From contig OZ234503.1 in assembly GCA_965153455.1 (NCBI GenBank), positions 1,488,001 to 1,552,000 on the forward strand: a stretch of DNA of 64,000 bases, in the 5' to 3' direction. Under the pieces are notes generated by a model. The model did no database searches, had not been told where the DNA came from, and saw only the letters and a list, made by a program, of their open reading frames with translations. This document shows positions 14,401-26,160 of this stretch, piece after piece. Each line of letters opens with the position of its first letter. Positions within the stretch are counted from its first letter, which is position 1. This DNA comes from Sphagnum compactum. Taxonomy: Eukaryota > Bryophyta > Sphagnopsida > Sphagnales. The position numbers and the translations under genes are program-made.

Positions 14401-17106
14401 TGTTTTCATTTCCACCCACCATGTGGTTTGTTGGTGGATGTTGGTAGACTCTGGTCTGGGAAGACTATGCCAAGTTAATAATCACAAGAAAGGGTGAATA
14501 ATGTCCTCCTAGGAAACGACTAATTAGTGGTGTTTTTGTTAATTTGTTCACATGGTTGTGATATTACAAACCTCTAGATTGCTGTTCATAATGTGAGGTT
14601 TCCAAGTTTCAAAGATCAGGGGGTTTAGGGTTTAGGGGACAATGAGGCCGGGTTTACTACTTCTCCACTATTTGAGGTTTTTTAGGTTTTTTTTCAAGAA
14701 AAAAGGTTTGAGTAACTTCTATGGTTTGAAAAATAAAAGAAGACGATTCTGGGTTTTGTGTATTATTTTGAGTATATTCACATTGAAAATTGCAAGAACC
14801 GTGACAGGATCTGTTGATGAAATGAGGGCACCAAATGTGAGGCAAACTAGATACGGCATTGAATATGTCCAACCTAACAACCCAAAAACCCATCTGCAAC
14901 AAAATCACAGTGCACACCGCTCAGTTCCTTACAGTGCAGAATTTGACCAAGAAATGCCCAACATCCAACTTCATGCATAAAATATCAAAACACCCAAATT
15001 AGCACATCAAACATCCAAATGAGTGCATCCAAACATCCAAATTAGTGTAATCAAATGTCAAAAATCCAAATTAGTGCATCAAACATCAAGACATCCAATT
15101 TAGCAACTTAAACAACATCAAAACATCCAAACTTCGCACCATCACTATCAAAACCATCCCAATGTAGCGCATCAAAACATGAAAACCATCTCTAAAAACA
15201 AATTGGGTTTGCATCCTATTATTTGAGATCATATGAGCTATTGTCTGAGATGATATAAGAGGGAGGAGAAACTTCTTGGTGATGATACAAGCTAGAATGG
15301 GGTTTGTGAGAGAGAGGGGGAGAGAGAGATGGGGGGGTTGGGGGAGGGGCAGCACCCAATAGAAGAATAGTTTTCACTTACAGGAGCAAGCCGATCACAA
15401 ATGATGAAATCACAGTGCCCAAGAAGGCAAATGTACAAATTGCACCAAAGTTTCGAAAGAAATGCCTCTGCAGCATAAAGTTCCCATACCACATTTTAGC
15501 AAATCAGCTCACACACAACAAAATTACCAAATTTCCCAAATCATCAGCACCTAGGACCAAATGTCCCATTTAGAATCAGCTCACACAACCAAATTCCCCG
15601 GTACTATCCCATCAAGAACTTCAGCAAAGAAAATTTTGAAGAAGAAGATTGAGATCCTCTAGTGCAGAATCAAAGTTGAAGAGCACAATCAGATTGACAT
15701 CCAGTAGTGCAGATTGAGGAGCGCGTGCAATCAGATTGAGATCCAGTAGTAGTGCAGATCAAGGAGGAGGAAAGCACAATCATCAGATTGAGATCCTGGT
15801 AGTGCGGTTTGAGGAAGAAGCACAATCAGATTGGTTTTTTGATTGGCTTTTTTTACGAAAGCTTTCATTGAATGCAGAAGAAAGAAAGAAAAGAATCAAA
15901 ACAGACTGAATTTGGAAATGTGACAATCTGAGCAGTTGGCTAAGGAAGGCACACCGGCTGTAAGCTCCATCCGGATTCAGTTTTTTCCAGTTTTCGTCAA
16001 GGAACTTTTCTTTGTCCAATACAAAAAAACACACATACACATTCATGTACACATATACATACACACACATTTGTGTTCTCTTCTCTCTCTATGAATAAAA
16101 AATTCCTGCTAATTTCAGAGAGCAAGCAAGGTGGGTTTTACAAAAACCCTTTGTTGTTGTTGGTGGAGGATATAAGATGATTGGTGGCAAGAGACCATAG
16201 AAGAAGAAATGGGTGTTGAAGTTTATCCAAGAACTGCATACACAAAACCCCAACAACAACACTGTATCACACGGATTCTCTCCATCTCCTCTCTCTGTCT
16301 GTGTACCTCTGGTATCCATGTCTGTGTGTCTCTTTGTGAGTCTGTGTCTCTGTATCTGTGCCTCCGTTCCTCTCTGTGTTCTCTGTCTAGGTCTCTTTGT
16401 CTCTCTTTGTGATCTCTTTATGTGTCGCGAATGTGTCCCTGTGTGTGTCTCTCTCTCTGTCTCTGTGATCTTTTCTGAGGCTTTACCATTTTTATAGCGT
16501 TTCAGTGGCAACAAAGATTCGAGCATCACACAGAGAGGCACTGTGTGAAAAATGCTCACCTGAAGCCACTCTCATCACCTATGAATGTCACCATCAATCC
16601 AACAAACACACCTGCAGCAGGAGCAGAAAAAATCAGTTTGCAGATTCAATACAACCACCACCCACCACCACCACCGACATGAATCCCAATTCCTTCCCAA
16701 AACTAGCTTACTTGTTTGGGTTCTTTTGTGGGAAGAAGAAGAAGAATGTGGGAGAAGTAGGAGGAAGAGACAGGAGGTGATGGATGGAGTGATGGAGGAT
16801 CAGGCGGGTATTGTATGGGTGTTCTCAGGTTTAGATTTTAGGATTAGGATTTAGGGTTTTCGGGTGAGTGGCACCGAGGATGAGAGCTGCTCCCGCTTCG
16901 TGAACGATCATGACCTTCTTACGACGTAGAGTGTGACCGATCACAAAAATGGCACCCAACATGATGATTTGCAACAAGAGTGAAAGACTCCCTGCATCTT
17001 CCGATGCTGCTGTTGCCGCCACTGGTGGTTTTGGTAGCGCCATATCTGACATCATATGATCATCCTTCATGTGTGGATTGTTGTTGTTGTTGTTGATGAG
17101 CTCCAT
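5473..17106 (-). CDS. NHX: Intracellular NHX-type Na+/H+ (K+/H+) antiporter, 20 exons
   Basis: Exons, 5' to 3' on the minus strand: 17106-16875, 16611-16560, 16233-16174, 15979-15955, 15467-15382, 14893-14782, 13526-13464, 13210-13191, 12794-12738, 12377-12317, 11237-11127, 10704-10607, 8997-8922, 8346-8327, 7788-7691, 7134-7025, 6697-6605, 6474-6424, 5943-5837, 5659-5473. All junction phases agree, giving 572 residues. Landmarks: an N-terminal membrane segment ([20 protein letters not shown]), the amiloride-site-like [30 protein letters not shown], the ion-binding segment [60 protein letters not shown] and [14 protein letters not shown]. The tail is acidic and Lys-rich and ends with the family-like [13 protein letters not shown]. 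Sequence and length fit the endosomal/Golgi NHX5/6 (NHE6-8-like) class rather than vacuolar NHX1. The expected role is alkalinising Golgi, trans-Golgi and endosome lumens by cation/proton exchange. The start was chosen at the ATG before [10 protein letters not shown]; upstream in-frame sequence is low-complexity leader. No disabling mutation was seen. Confidence 0.9.
8327..8346 (-). CDS. 20-nt microexon (NHX exon 14)
   Basis: ATCAGTTGCCTTATTGCAAG lies after acceptor tatttcag and before donor GTATCCTCC. It encodes ISCLIA plus two bases of the conserved Arg. It links GFTFFTI (exon 8997-8922) to VANVYPC (exon 7788-7691) in phase, reproducing the family pattern FFSILFIVIARAANVF. The donor resembles a U12 GT-AG site (GTATCCT), although no clear U12 branch motif precedes the acceptor at 7789. 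Confidence 0.85.
13191..13210 (-). CDS. 20-nt microexon (NHX exon 8)
   Basis: The sequence GTTGCCATAGTCATGTACAG lies between acceptor AACACAG and donor GTAGGT. It encodes VAIVMY plus two bases of Arg. It continues [10 protein letters not shown] from the 13526-13464 exon and joins [12 protein letters not shown] in frame. The loop that in Arabidopsis NHX5/6 follows the equivalent LYRTMSLV is much shorter here. Confidence 0.85.
14985..15180. repeat. Minisatellite in an NHX intron
   Basis: Roughly seven to eight imperfect copies of 'catccaaattagtgcatcaaa' (about 21-28 bp each) lie inside the intron between the 15467-15382 and 14893-14782 exons. No coding signal is present. Confidence 0.75.
15640..15835. 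repeat. Imperfect minisatellite in an NHX intron
   Basis: About four to five copies of a 45-55 bp unit, 'agattgagatccagtagtgcag' followed by a Lys/Glu-codon-like purine stretch, lie in the intron downstream of the 25-nt microexon. Copies differ by small insertions. Confidence 0.7.
15955..15979 (-). CDS. 25-nt microexon (NHX exon 4)
   Basis: It encodes the second base set of a Phe codon followed by ESGWSLQP. It lies between the AT-AC intron (16173-15980) and a GT-AG intron whose donor is GTGTGC at 15954. The reading frame is kept on both sides, and the peptide fills exactly the gap between LLPPIIF and RHFFRNFG. Ordinary gene prediction would likely miss it. Confidence 0.85.
15980..16173 (-). 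other. AT-AC intron with U12-type splice signals (NHX intron 3)
   Basis: Conserved LLPPIIF requires the exon to stop after ATCATCTT. No GT donor exists there, but the next bases on the minus strand are ATATCCTCC, matching the U12 5' splice consensus (A/G)TATCCTTT in its first seven positions. At 16004-15996 lies TTCCTTGAC, a perfect U12 branch-point motif. The dinucleotide AC at 15981-15980 is 17 nt past the branch A. Joining there restores [15 protein letters not shown], matching IIFQSGFSLQP in the Arabidopsis NHX5/6 proteins. The intron is 194 nt. Minor-spliceosome introns are known in the Na+/H+ exchanger family; the functional assignment here is inference from motifs. Confidence 0.85.
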
Positions 17107-17192
17107 CAAGTTCTTCTTCAGTTTCTTCTTCCTACATTGCCCAGCATGAACTTCAAGGTAAAAAATTTGTGTTTTGTTGCCTGTTTTCTTGT

Positions 17193-17198
<6 letters not shown>

Positions 17199-17234
<36 letters not shown>
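17199..17234. repeat. (TC)n microsatellite upstream of the NHX start
   Basis: About 18 TC dinucleotides lie 93-128 bp upstream of the NHX ATG (GA-rich on the gene's strand), probably within the 5' untranslated leader. GA/CT repeats are common in plant leaders and promoters. Confidence 0.9.
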
Positions 17235-17239
<5 letters not shown>

Positions 17240-17389
17240 GAGTTCACCACCCCTTTCTCTCCAACAAAACCTTGAAAAGGATTTCTAGTTTGAAATTTTG
17301 AGCAATTTCCATTCTTTTGCTGTTCTTTGGAGCTTACAAAAAACACAGTTTTTCTTTTCTTTTTTTTGGGTTGGGTCAACACCACATAC

Positions 17390-17712
17390 ATGCATGTCCA
17401 CAAACATCACTCTTTTTTTTCTTTCTCTTTTTTGGGAACACCCACATGAATGTTCACAAACATCATAGTGTGGATGTATGTGTGTGTTTTGTTTTGCAAA
17501 TCCAGATGTTCACAAACATCACTCTGTTCTTTTTTTTCAACAAAACCACACGTTCACAGACATCACTCTGTTTTCTTGTTTCCACAAAACCACATGTTCA
17601 CAAACATCACACTGTTTTTTTTTCCACAAAACCAGACCTTCACAAACATCACTCTGTTTTTTTTTCTCCCACAAAACCGCATGCTCTCAAACATCACTCT
17701 GCTTTCTTTTTC
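17390..17712. repeat. Minisatellite upstream of NHX: 'cacaaacatcactctg' plus T-tract units
   Basis: Six to seven copies of a 42-60 bp unit consist of 'ttcacaaacatcactctg', a T-rich run and 'ccacaaaaccacatg'. Because units contain few stops, all three plus frames stay open and give spurious proteins rich in His, Phe and Lys. The array lies about 300-600 bp upstream of the NHX start. Confidence 0.85.
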
Positions 17713-18561
17713 TTTTTCAGGGTGGGAGTACTGCATGTATGTTCAGCAACAGATTGCACTGTTTCTTTTTTGTTTTTTTTTCTGAAGAGGGGTGGTTGCA
17801 AAGATTGTTGTCACTCCCAATTGATAGAGGAAAAATATATAGCTATGATGAAGTTTAACATGGTTTTTACACTCCAATCTGCCAACAACTCTTGTTCATT
17901 AATTAGGGTTCCTCTTGGATTCATGAATTTTGGGGATGATGAATTTTTTGGGTGGGAAGTTGTTCAGAGTCACCCACCACATATTTGAATTTCACCCATG
18001 ACCCCCAATGAAAACTTATGACAGACAACACTCTACTTCTTTCTGCCGGGTGACAAAACACAAATTGTGGAAGTGCTTGCTGCTCACACACAGAGGAATG
18101 AGAAAGGAAGGAAGGAAAGAGGAAGGGAAGAATTTTAATTTGTTGCAACCACAACCCATCCCAAGTTATGCCCCAAGGAGATTTAAATGCAAAAGGGTTC
18201 GTTTTCTTTGACAATTCACAAGGATATGATGATTGGGATGCTCTCCCACCCATTTGTTGATTCAACAGATGAAAGCAAATGTCATCATTCGAACTTGATC
18301 AGAGTGGGTTTTTTCCTTGAAAAAAAATCTTTTGGGTGGGTTTTTTCTTGAATTTTTTTGGGGGGGTTTCATTCAAAAAAACTGCTCTTAGATTAGGCAA
18401 CTGAAAATCTATATGTGCCCAATCCAACAAAGAATTGAGTGCTCTAAAAAGGTTTCATTATGACATATATATATATACCAAGGGAACAAGTTTCTTGGAG
18501 AGTCAAAATGCAATTTTTTCAAGACCCATTTTTGTGATTTATCATGTGATCAGAAACCTAT

Positions 18562-18581
18562 GAGAGAGAGAGAGAGAGAGA
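18562..18581. repeat. (GA)n microsatellite
   Basis: Ten GA dinucleotides directly follow 'aaacctat' in intergenic DNA. Confidence 0.9.
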
Positions 18582-19679
18582 AATAGCCATATATATATTA
18601 TGACGTTGAGCTACACCCAACTTGAAAAACTCAATGGTCTAAAACCTTTGCATGTCAGACTGAACCTTGAGTTTGACATGGTTAAAATAAAGAGAGTTTT
18701 TCGCAAATTTATGAACTGCTGCTGAACTGCTGCTGAAAACAAAACAACAACACACATGCAGGTACAAGAATTGCAGTTGTAAGCAAGAATTCTTACAACT
18801 GCATTAATGTAAGAGTCATGCCGAATTATAGTACCTGTAAGCAAGAATTTTGGAGCTGAAACCCCAACATATTGATTCATATTCTCCTTCACATTTTCTG
18901 GGTCCAGATTTTGGGTACTATTGTTAGGCCTTGATAAGAACAACTTGGGAAGGCTTCTCCCAATTAACAAGAACTTGGAAATCTGTTGAGATCCCATTCC
19001 TAGGGGAAACAGAAGGGAAGGGTAGTTACTCAACTAACAAAATGCCCTGGTGGGGACAATGTTGGCATGTTCACACTTCACACTTATAAGCTATACTTAT
19101 AAAGGAGGAGGACTTTTTACTTCTCTCACAAATTTCAGTGATTTTTTTCAACACAACAAGTTTAATGGCCTTAATTGAGCAAAATCCACCCCGCCCCATC
19201 CCCTCTTTCCTTTTATTTCAAAAAATTTCTTGTATGTTTTCCTATGGTTTTCAATAGTTCATCATTATCCATGTCAAATCTTTCGTGTTCATGGAAATGT
19301 GCAAGGGGAAGGATTTAAGTACACAGGCTTGAAAGAGGCAAGTTATTAAATTCTAATGATGATGTTTTATCAAAGTTGGTTGGTGTCATCCATTTAGATG
19401 ACGGTTTTAAATTAGACTGTGTTTAGTTATTTCTCGAGTATAGAGGAATCGAAAGGTGCCTTTTGAGGTGTGAGCGACAAGAATTCCTTTTTTTTTTTCC
19501 TAACACAGCAATGACGTATTCCTTGTCGAGCTCAAAATGTGTCACCTACTCTATGCTTGCATTCTCCTACATATTTGGTAAACTGTCAAGAAACATTTCA
19601 GATATCCTAGGCCATGATGTCAAACCATGTGATTGAAACCTCCCATCTTCACGGTATTTCACTTGCATTCTTACAAAGC

Positions 19680-20780
19680 TTTGCCTCCATCTATGTAGCT
19701 ACAGATGTTGTCCAAAATAAATGTAAATTGCATGTTGTTTGAATTTTGTTGGGTCGCCTTCACAAACATTTCGGCATCTCTTTGATACTGTTCCTTCATG
19801 TTAATCAACATTTGATGGTAGTGTTCCATGTCTTCCACAAAATTTAAGCATTTTTTTCACCTCAATGGCCTTTGTGAGTGCCTCTTTGAGTGCCTTCTGT
19901 TGATTGGCAACTTATTATTTTAACCTAAGACTCAATCTTTGGCATGCACCTAATTCTTACGCAGTGCATCACATTTTGATGTCATTTGCTAAAGTTAGAT
20001 CCGCATTACACCCATTCCCTTCACAACGCCTCAAGAGCATGTTCTGCAATGTCGGCCCATCTTGTGGAAGTCAATATGCTAACAACATGTGTCAACCCCC
20101 CTGACCATCTATCATGTCAAATGGCATATAAGATGTCATTTCAACCACGGTATCCAACTATTTTCCATCCATGGGGTTGTCCATGTTTGATAGTGATTGA
20201 GGGGGATTTTGTTCCCATGGGTATTGAATAATTTGGTTGCTCATCACAAGAGAAGGATCTTGGGTATGAGAGGTACTTGGTGTTATTGGTTTGGGAATAA
20301 TCAGTATTAGTGGTGCCGATTGAAAAGAAAAATGGGGAGTGGTAGGTCTAGGAGGAACCTAAGGTTATGCTTTATGAACCAAAAAAAATTGTTGTAGGAG
20401 TTGGAAGACTTTCTGGAGGAGCCGATGGATTTGCCACCGCAAATCTACTTGGTTGGTATGGAGGCACATTGCCCCTTCGTGAACCTAGAACAATCCTCCA
20501 ATCAACTTGAACCCCAAGCACCACATCCACATAAAACATTTGTGCAACAATCAAAGGCACTTGGTTTTTGGAAAAAAAATGGCTCCCCATCATGGCCATG
20601 TGCACCTCCAATGTGTGTGCCTTGATCTGTTCATCCAAGCAACATGTATATTGGGTGGATTTTTTTTCTACGGGTTTCATGCTTAAAAACTGGCCATTTG
20701 TTGTTAATGTGGCACCACTACACATATTGCAAACATAAGGTGTATAATGAAAGCTAGGGACAAATTTTCCATCCAGCATC
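19680..20780 (-). pseudogene. Decayed coding remnant of unknown family
   Basis: The minus strand opens with a 135-codon frame (20779-20372) containing YVCNMCSGATLTTNG and a basic stretch. It is followed, through frame changes and stops, by peptide pieces that still look like protein. One is Pro/Ser-rich (PHFSFQSAPLILIIP, then SNQIIQYPWEQNPPQS). Another is helical and charged (EDMEHYHQMLINMKEQYQRD, then AEMFVKATQQNS) and suggests a coiled coil. The pieces run in one direction with at least two frameshifts, as expected of a dead gene or transposon open frame. I do not recognise the family. Confidence 0.4.
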
Positions 20781-21189
20781 TTTTAATACAATTGGGTCTT
20801 CAAGTGCTTTGAATTTTATTTTGTGTCATTTTCCTTTCATTCCATGGCCTTTAACCACTCTCTTTTGGTTAATACCGTCCACCATCATACCCACTATTTG
20901 TTAATAAATGGGTAAATTAAAAATAACTTATGGTAGAAAATAAATTAAGGTTAAGAATGGGGTAAATTAAGGTTAAATTAAAAATAAAAATGTATAATGA
21001 ATCAATATCGGGGTCCTCCAAGAAGTTCAGCCCTAAAGTCCAACACACAATTATTTTTTCAATTGGCATCTTCAAGTTTAAAGCCCTCAAAAAAGACTCC
21101 CACTTTCTTCCAAGTGTATAGCCCTGTCACTAAAAAAAGTACATTGATGAGGAATGTGTCGATTTTATAATGGACCCATAAAACCCAAA

Positions 21190-21720
21190 GGCCAAGGAAT
21201 GGGCCCATGCCAAATTTGGTCACCTTCAATCGCCATCAAAAGCTCGATTTAGGTGTTGAGCTAGAACTATTGGCTAGCGATTGAAAATTTTGGTCACCAT
21301 TTGATGGCATGTAAGAATCAACAATGCAAGGCCACCATATGGCAATTGAAAGTGGGTTGGTTGGTCACCACTAAACCATTAGTGTAAGATGGCAGCCGAA
21401 ATAGGTTTAGTCACCATTAAACACGTGGTGATTGAAACTTTCAGTCACCAACTATACAATCAACCAATTGGTGATTAAAATTTTCGATCGTCAATGGTAT
21501 AATCAACTAGTTGGTGATCAAAAAAATTCAGTTGCCTTCAACCATGAAGAATGGCGACCGAATTTTTTTGGTTGTTAATTGTTTAGACAACCCATTAGCG
21601 CTTGAAAAAATTTGGTCACCATCTAACAACACTCTCAAAAACCATATGTGGTTGTTACATGGGAACACCATCAGATGGCAACTGAATTTTTTTGGTCGCC
21701 AAATTTTCTAAATGCCCTTA
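21190..21720. repeat. Array of 'ttggtcgccat / atggcgaccgaa' palindromic motifs
   Basis: At least ten copies of a motif combining 'ttggtcacca' or 'ttggtcgcca' with 'gatggcaactgaa' or 'tggcgaccgaa' recur every 30-60 bp in both orientations. The same motif recurs at 23510-23930 and 26540-26700. Confidence 0.75.
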
Positions 21721-23509
21721 ACTTTTGGGGCACCCCTAATTTTACCTATATAAAAGGCTTCACATTTTCATATTTCCTCATTTTTTTTTCAACATGTATG
21801 ACTCTAGTTGTTTTGGACAATTCATGCACAACATTTAAAAAAAAGGGGGGGGGACTCCATGCACTATTTATTTTTTTGGTGATTTGAAATTTTTTGCAAA
21901 ATGAAATATGTCAAGTAAGCAAATTAAAGGAAAAATAATCCAACAAGTTTGCGAATGGGACAACCACACCATCATGACTTAGGACTGTGAAAGGACAAAT
22001 GTCATATATTTCCCAAGCTAAGAAAAAGGAAAATTTGATGTGGATATTTCTTGGTCACCGAAGGACTTATTGTATAAGGACATACGATTGACATTATGTG
22101 TCAAAACTAAGAATGTAATTGAGAATGTAACGGACAAAGGAAAATGTGATCATAGCCTAGGATCACAATGGCATCAATGTGGAATATCTTCCATGTGCGG
22201 TTGAAGGAGTTTATGTTTTAGATGCTTCAAATTTGCCTAAGGACTTGTTATATGAAGACATCCCGATGGAGCTTCATGTTTACGACACATAAGACTATTT
22301 CGACACAATATGACATTTGTTAATTTTTAGTTGAATTCATGAAAAAAGGAACAAACGTCTTTGCCACGAAAGGTTCTATCTAGAAACTATTGGAAATACC
22401 ATTTTGATAATGTATTATTAGGGTCTCATCTTTTGATAGATATTGTAATTGATTTAGTGTTCAAATCAATTATAAAAAAAAATTCTGTAATTTTTCATCC
22501 TCTTTTGATTTCAATAATTATAACTGAACACTCTTTTCTTTTAACCCCCATTAAAAAGATGTGTTACAAAAATGGGTCAAATTTTGTTCCCATTTTTCCA
22601 CTTGTTCCCAACATGTTCCTTCAAGTTCCCAATGGGTTCCCTAAGTTTTCGATGTGTTCCCCCAACAATGTTCCCAATAATGCCTCGCCTTGATGCCATA
22701 TGTTTTGCCCAATGTCTTTCCCTTTTCACCTATATAGGTGGGCCAAATGGGAAAGCATTCCATCTTTTGGGGAGCCTCCATTGTTTCCATTTTTTTTGCA
22801 ATGGGCCAATCAAATTGACTCATTGCAAAAAAAAAGGTTGAACTTGTGAAGCACCCCCAACTAATTAATGGGTGTAAGCGCAAGATAAAGTGAACAACTT
22901 GATTACTTTGTCAAAATTGGAACAAGTAAATTTAAAATAACTATAAAACCCATTATAAAATTGTGGAACATTGTATGTTTTCATTTCAATGATTAAAACA
23001 ATATACATTTACATTAATGTGCATTGATTTTCATATTTCAAATTGTAAAAGTAGATTTTAAGTAAGTTTTTCAAAATACAATAGCTTTTGACATCTATTT
23101 TTCAACGTGAACTTTTGGTTTCAAGAAGGTGTCAAATAGGTTTTTACAAAAAGAAAATAGAATTTTTTTTGGATGATTTGTTCAAACATATGTTGATTTT
23201 CATTTTCTAATGTACTACATATCACTTTCATTAATTTTTCTAACCACATATTTTTAGTTGGTTTTAAATGTATTTTTATCTACTTTTAAAATTAATTTGC
23301 TTTAATGTTTTTTAGAATTAGATTCTTACAAACTTAACAAAGTAAATTAATGTTACTTGGCACATATTTTAATTTAATTTGATGCTACTCTATGGTTATT
23401 ATATGAGTGGCACAAAGTTGAAATGGAAACATTAACTTTTTTTGTCTATTTTATCTTGCTTTCACCCTAATATGAAACAAAATAAGTACCCCCACTTTTA
23501 TATCAAGGG

Positions 23510-23930
23510 ATCACACAATGTGGTGACCAAAAGTGTTTTACTTGCCATTAAGGGGGGAAGTGAAAAAGGAAAAAAATTGGGGGGGGGGGGGGAGGGGGGG
23601 ATTGCATTACATGGAGATCGAAAAGATTTTGGTTGCCATCAAGGGGAATTAAAAGAGGAGGGGAAAAAAATTGGAGGGGCGGTTGTGGCGACCGAAATCC
23701 TTTTGGTTGCCACATGGGTGTTGGTGATCAAAAACCTTTTAGTTGCCATAATTTAATGGTGACCAAATTACATCGCCATTTGATGGTTACAAATAAATTT
23801 GGTTGCCATCGAATGGCTAATTATGATTTCAATCATAGTCGATGGAGCAGGTCCATTTTCGGTCGCCATTTAAGAACCATCAGACAAGGATCAAATTTTT
23901 TTTTCCCCTTTGATGGCAACTAATTTTCCA
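23510..23930. repeat. Second array of the 'ggttgccat / gatggcgacc' motif
   Basis: Copies such as 'ttttggttgccatcaag', 'gtggcgaccgaaatcc' and 'tcggtcgccatttaag' repeat through this stretch, which also includes a run of about 20 G with one interruption near 23580-23600. Confidence 0.7.
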
Positions 23931-25437
23931 AAAGATCTTACAAGGTATATGAGTTTCAAAATGCAATTCTTGATTCATTTTTGAATGTCTCTTTTCTCAT
24001 TTGGGTTTTGTGTCTTTGGTTGCCCATTACAACCATTATGCGGAACGCTGGGTTAGTTGAGGTGATCAAATTTTTGGTGAAAGGTGACCTTTTTTGCATT
24101 TTGTGAAAATTATGGAACATATTAAACCTGTACTTTCTAAGATTCTAATTGCTACTAACAAGTAGTGCTTGAAAAGTCTTTGGATTTTTTGGCATCTAAG
24201 ATTTTAATGATGTCGTCAAACAAACAATTAGGCGAATAACCATCGAGAAGACAATCTAACCAAAACGCCCTAAACAAGTTATCCCACACATCATCTAGTA
24301 GTTATCCCCCCAAACCTTTGAACAACCCACCCTTAACCATGCATAAGCAAAGGGCTACAAAAATATCTAGCATGAAAAGCACTCACCAACGCATTCCCAA
24401 AAACATCAAATGATTGTGGACAATGACCCTAAACGAATCATCACATGACAATTCTAGGAAATTGTCATGACATTTTTCATGGAGTACATAATGACCTACT
24501 TCAATAGTGCTTTTGTGAGCAAACAAAGAATTAGCCTGGGAAGTAAACAGGTCGTGAAAAAAAAGTTTTTGGTAGAATTAGACAATTCCCCACAACACAC
24601 CGAACTTTGAAATTCCAAAAGGTTTTCGGAATGGTTTGAATGCAAAATTTTAGATGCAACCACAAACTTGTTGCAATGGTTTGATGTCCTTTATCCACGA
24701 AAGGACAAGGCACATTAAACCATGGAGGTGGCGAGATTATGGGGGAAAATTTCATGGTGGGCCAAATTCTCGAAAAAATTCTCAAAGGAGAAGGTGAGAT
24801 TAACACCATGGATGGAAAAAGATGTTCCAAACCTTTTAGCCCAATTTTTTTCACTAGATAAACCAGATGTTGTGTACATAGGCGTGTGCAATTGGGGTGA
24901 AGCCGGGTGTTTATAAAAGGTGACACCAACATTGTATGGGTTTGCAAAGGAGCAAGATGCCACCAACATAAAGAAAGTGCATTGGTGGGTTGCTTCATAA
25001 TTTGTTTTTGTTTATAGCGAGTCGAGCATTACAAATTCCCCTTGATGAATGGCCAAGCAACACACCACAACTTTGAAGTCTAAAACACATTTGATGGGAA
25101 AATTAGCAATTGTCATATGGGGTGAAGATTGGGATGTAGAATCTTTTGTGGACAATTCAACAAAAATGTCATTTGGGAAAGTGATCTATGACATGTATGA
25201 CCCAAATCTAGAAGCATGAAAAATTGTTCAACATGTTGTGCACACATTGATGGGGCCTCCATAAAATTGGACTACACCTTATGAGTGTTATCAAAAGCAG
25301 CCATAGATAGTTTGTAGTTACTACATATGGAATATGGTGTAATTTGCATGGTCTTTAAAAAATGACATGTTTTGGACTTGCGGATTTTATAAAACCCAAT
25401 TTTGTGAGCAAAACATGTTGTCATGTGTAATTAAATT

Positions 25438-26160
25438 TGAGATTTGTGAATCCATCTTTGTTACACATTTGAAATTTGTATATGGATCTATGCTTTATAA
25501 TGATAATGGATTCCTTGTAAACATACAATACAATGATCATTTATAGTTTTACACAAGTACTGCCATTTATTTCTTATATTTTGAATTATGAATGATTGGA
25601 TTTATCATTGATAATGTGCTCCGATAAATGCTTTCATATAAATAATAGACATCAAGTAATGAAAAAAAATCAATAAATTGGAGATTTATGAATCCATCCT
25701 TCTTACACATTTGAAATTTGTATCTAAATCTATGTTTTATAACGATGATGGGTTTTTTGTAAATATAAGATACAATGATCATTTATAGTTTTACACAAAT
25801 ATTGTCCATCTATTTATTATATATTTTTAATTATGGATGATTGAACTTAGATAATGTGTTTTGATAAATGATATCATATAATAAATAAACATCAAGTAAT
25901 GAAAAATAGTAATAAATTAGAGATTTGTGAATCCATCCTCTTTACACATTTGAAATTTGTATCCAGATTTATGTTCTATAATGATAATGGGTTTCTTAGA
26001 AATATAAATACAATGATCATTTATAGTTTTACACAAGTACTGTTCATCTATTTTTTATATTTTTGAATTATGGATGATTGGACTTACCATTGATAATGGG
26101 TTCTAATAAATGTCTCATATAATTAATAGACACCAAGTAATGAAAAAATAAATAGAAATT
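25438..26160. repeat. Three tandem copies of a 240-bp repeat
   Basis: The segment starting 'gagatttgtgaatccatc' recurs at 25438, 25680 and 25919. Each copy continues through 'acacatttgaaatttgta', 'tacaatgatcatttatag' and 'acatcaagtaatgaaaaa'. Copies are roughly 85-90% alike by eye. No coding signal is present. Confidence 0.85.

Noticed and set aside
16089-16559. 156-codon minus-strand frame rich in Thr, Arg and His
   Set aside because: Most of it translates a 'tctgtgtctc' low-complexity intron stretch; only the 16233-16174 part is a real NHX exon.
16831-17403. Extended NHX exon 1 start at 17403 (190 codons)
   Set aside because: The extra N-terminus is Lys-rich plus an Arg-Glu run from the (TC)n repeat, unlike any NHX. 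The ATG at 17106 precedes the family-like N-terminus.
17317-17988. Open frame of 223 codons on the plus strand, His/Phe/Lys-rich
   Set aside because: It is produced by the T-rich minisatellite; all three frames are open and composition tracks the repeat unit.
18611-19033. 140-codon minus-strand frame
   Set aside because: No recognisable motif, mixed composition and no supporting splice or promoter context; I cannot call it a gene.
24531-24998. 155-codon minus-strand frame
   Set aside because: Composition is that of translated AT-rich repeat DNA, with no domain signature and no homologous pattern I recognise.
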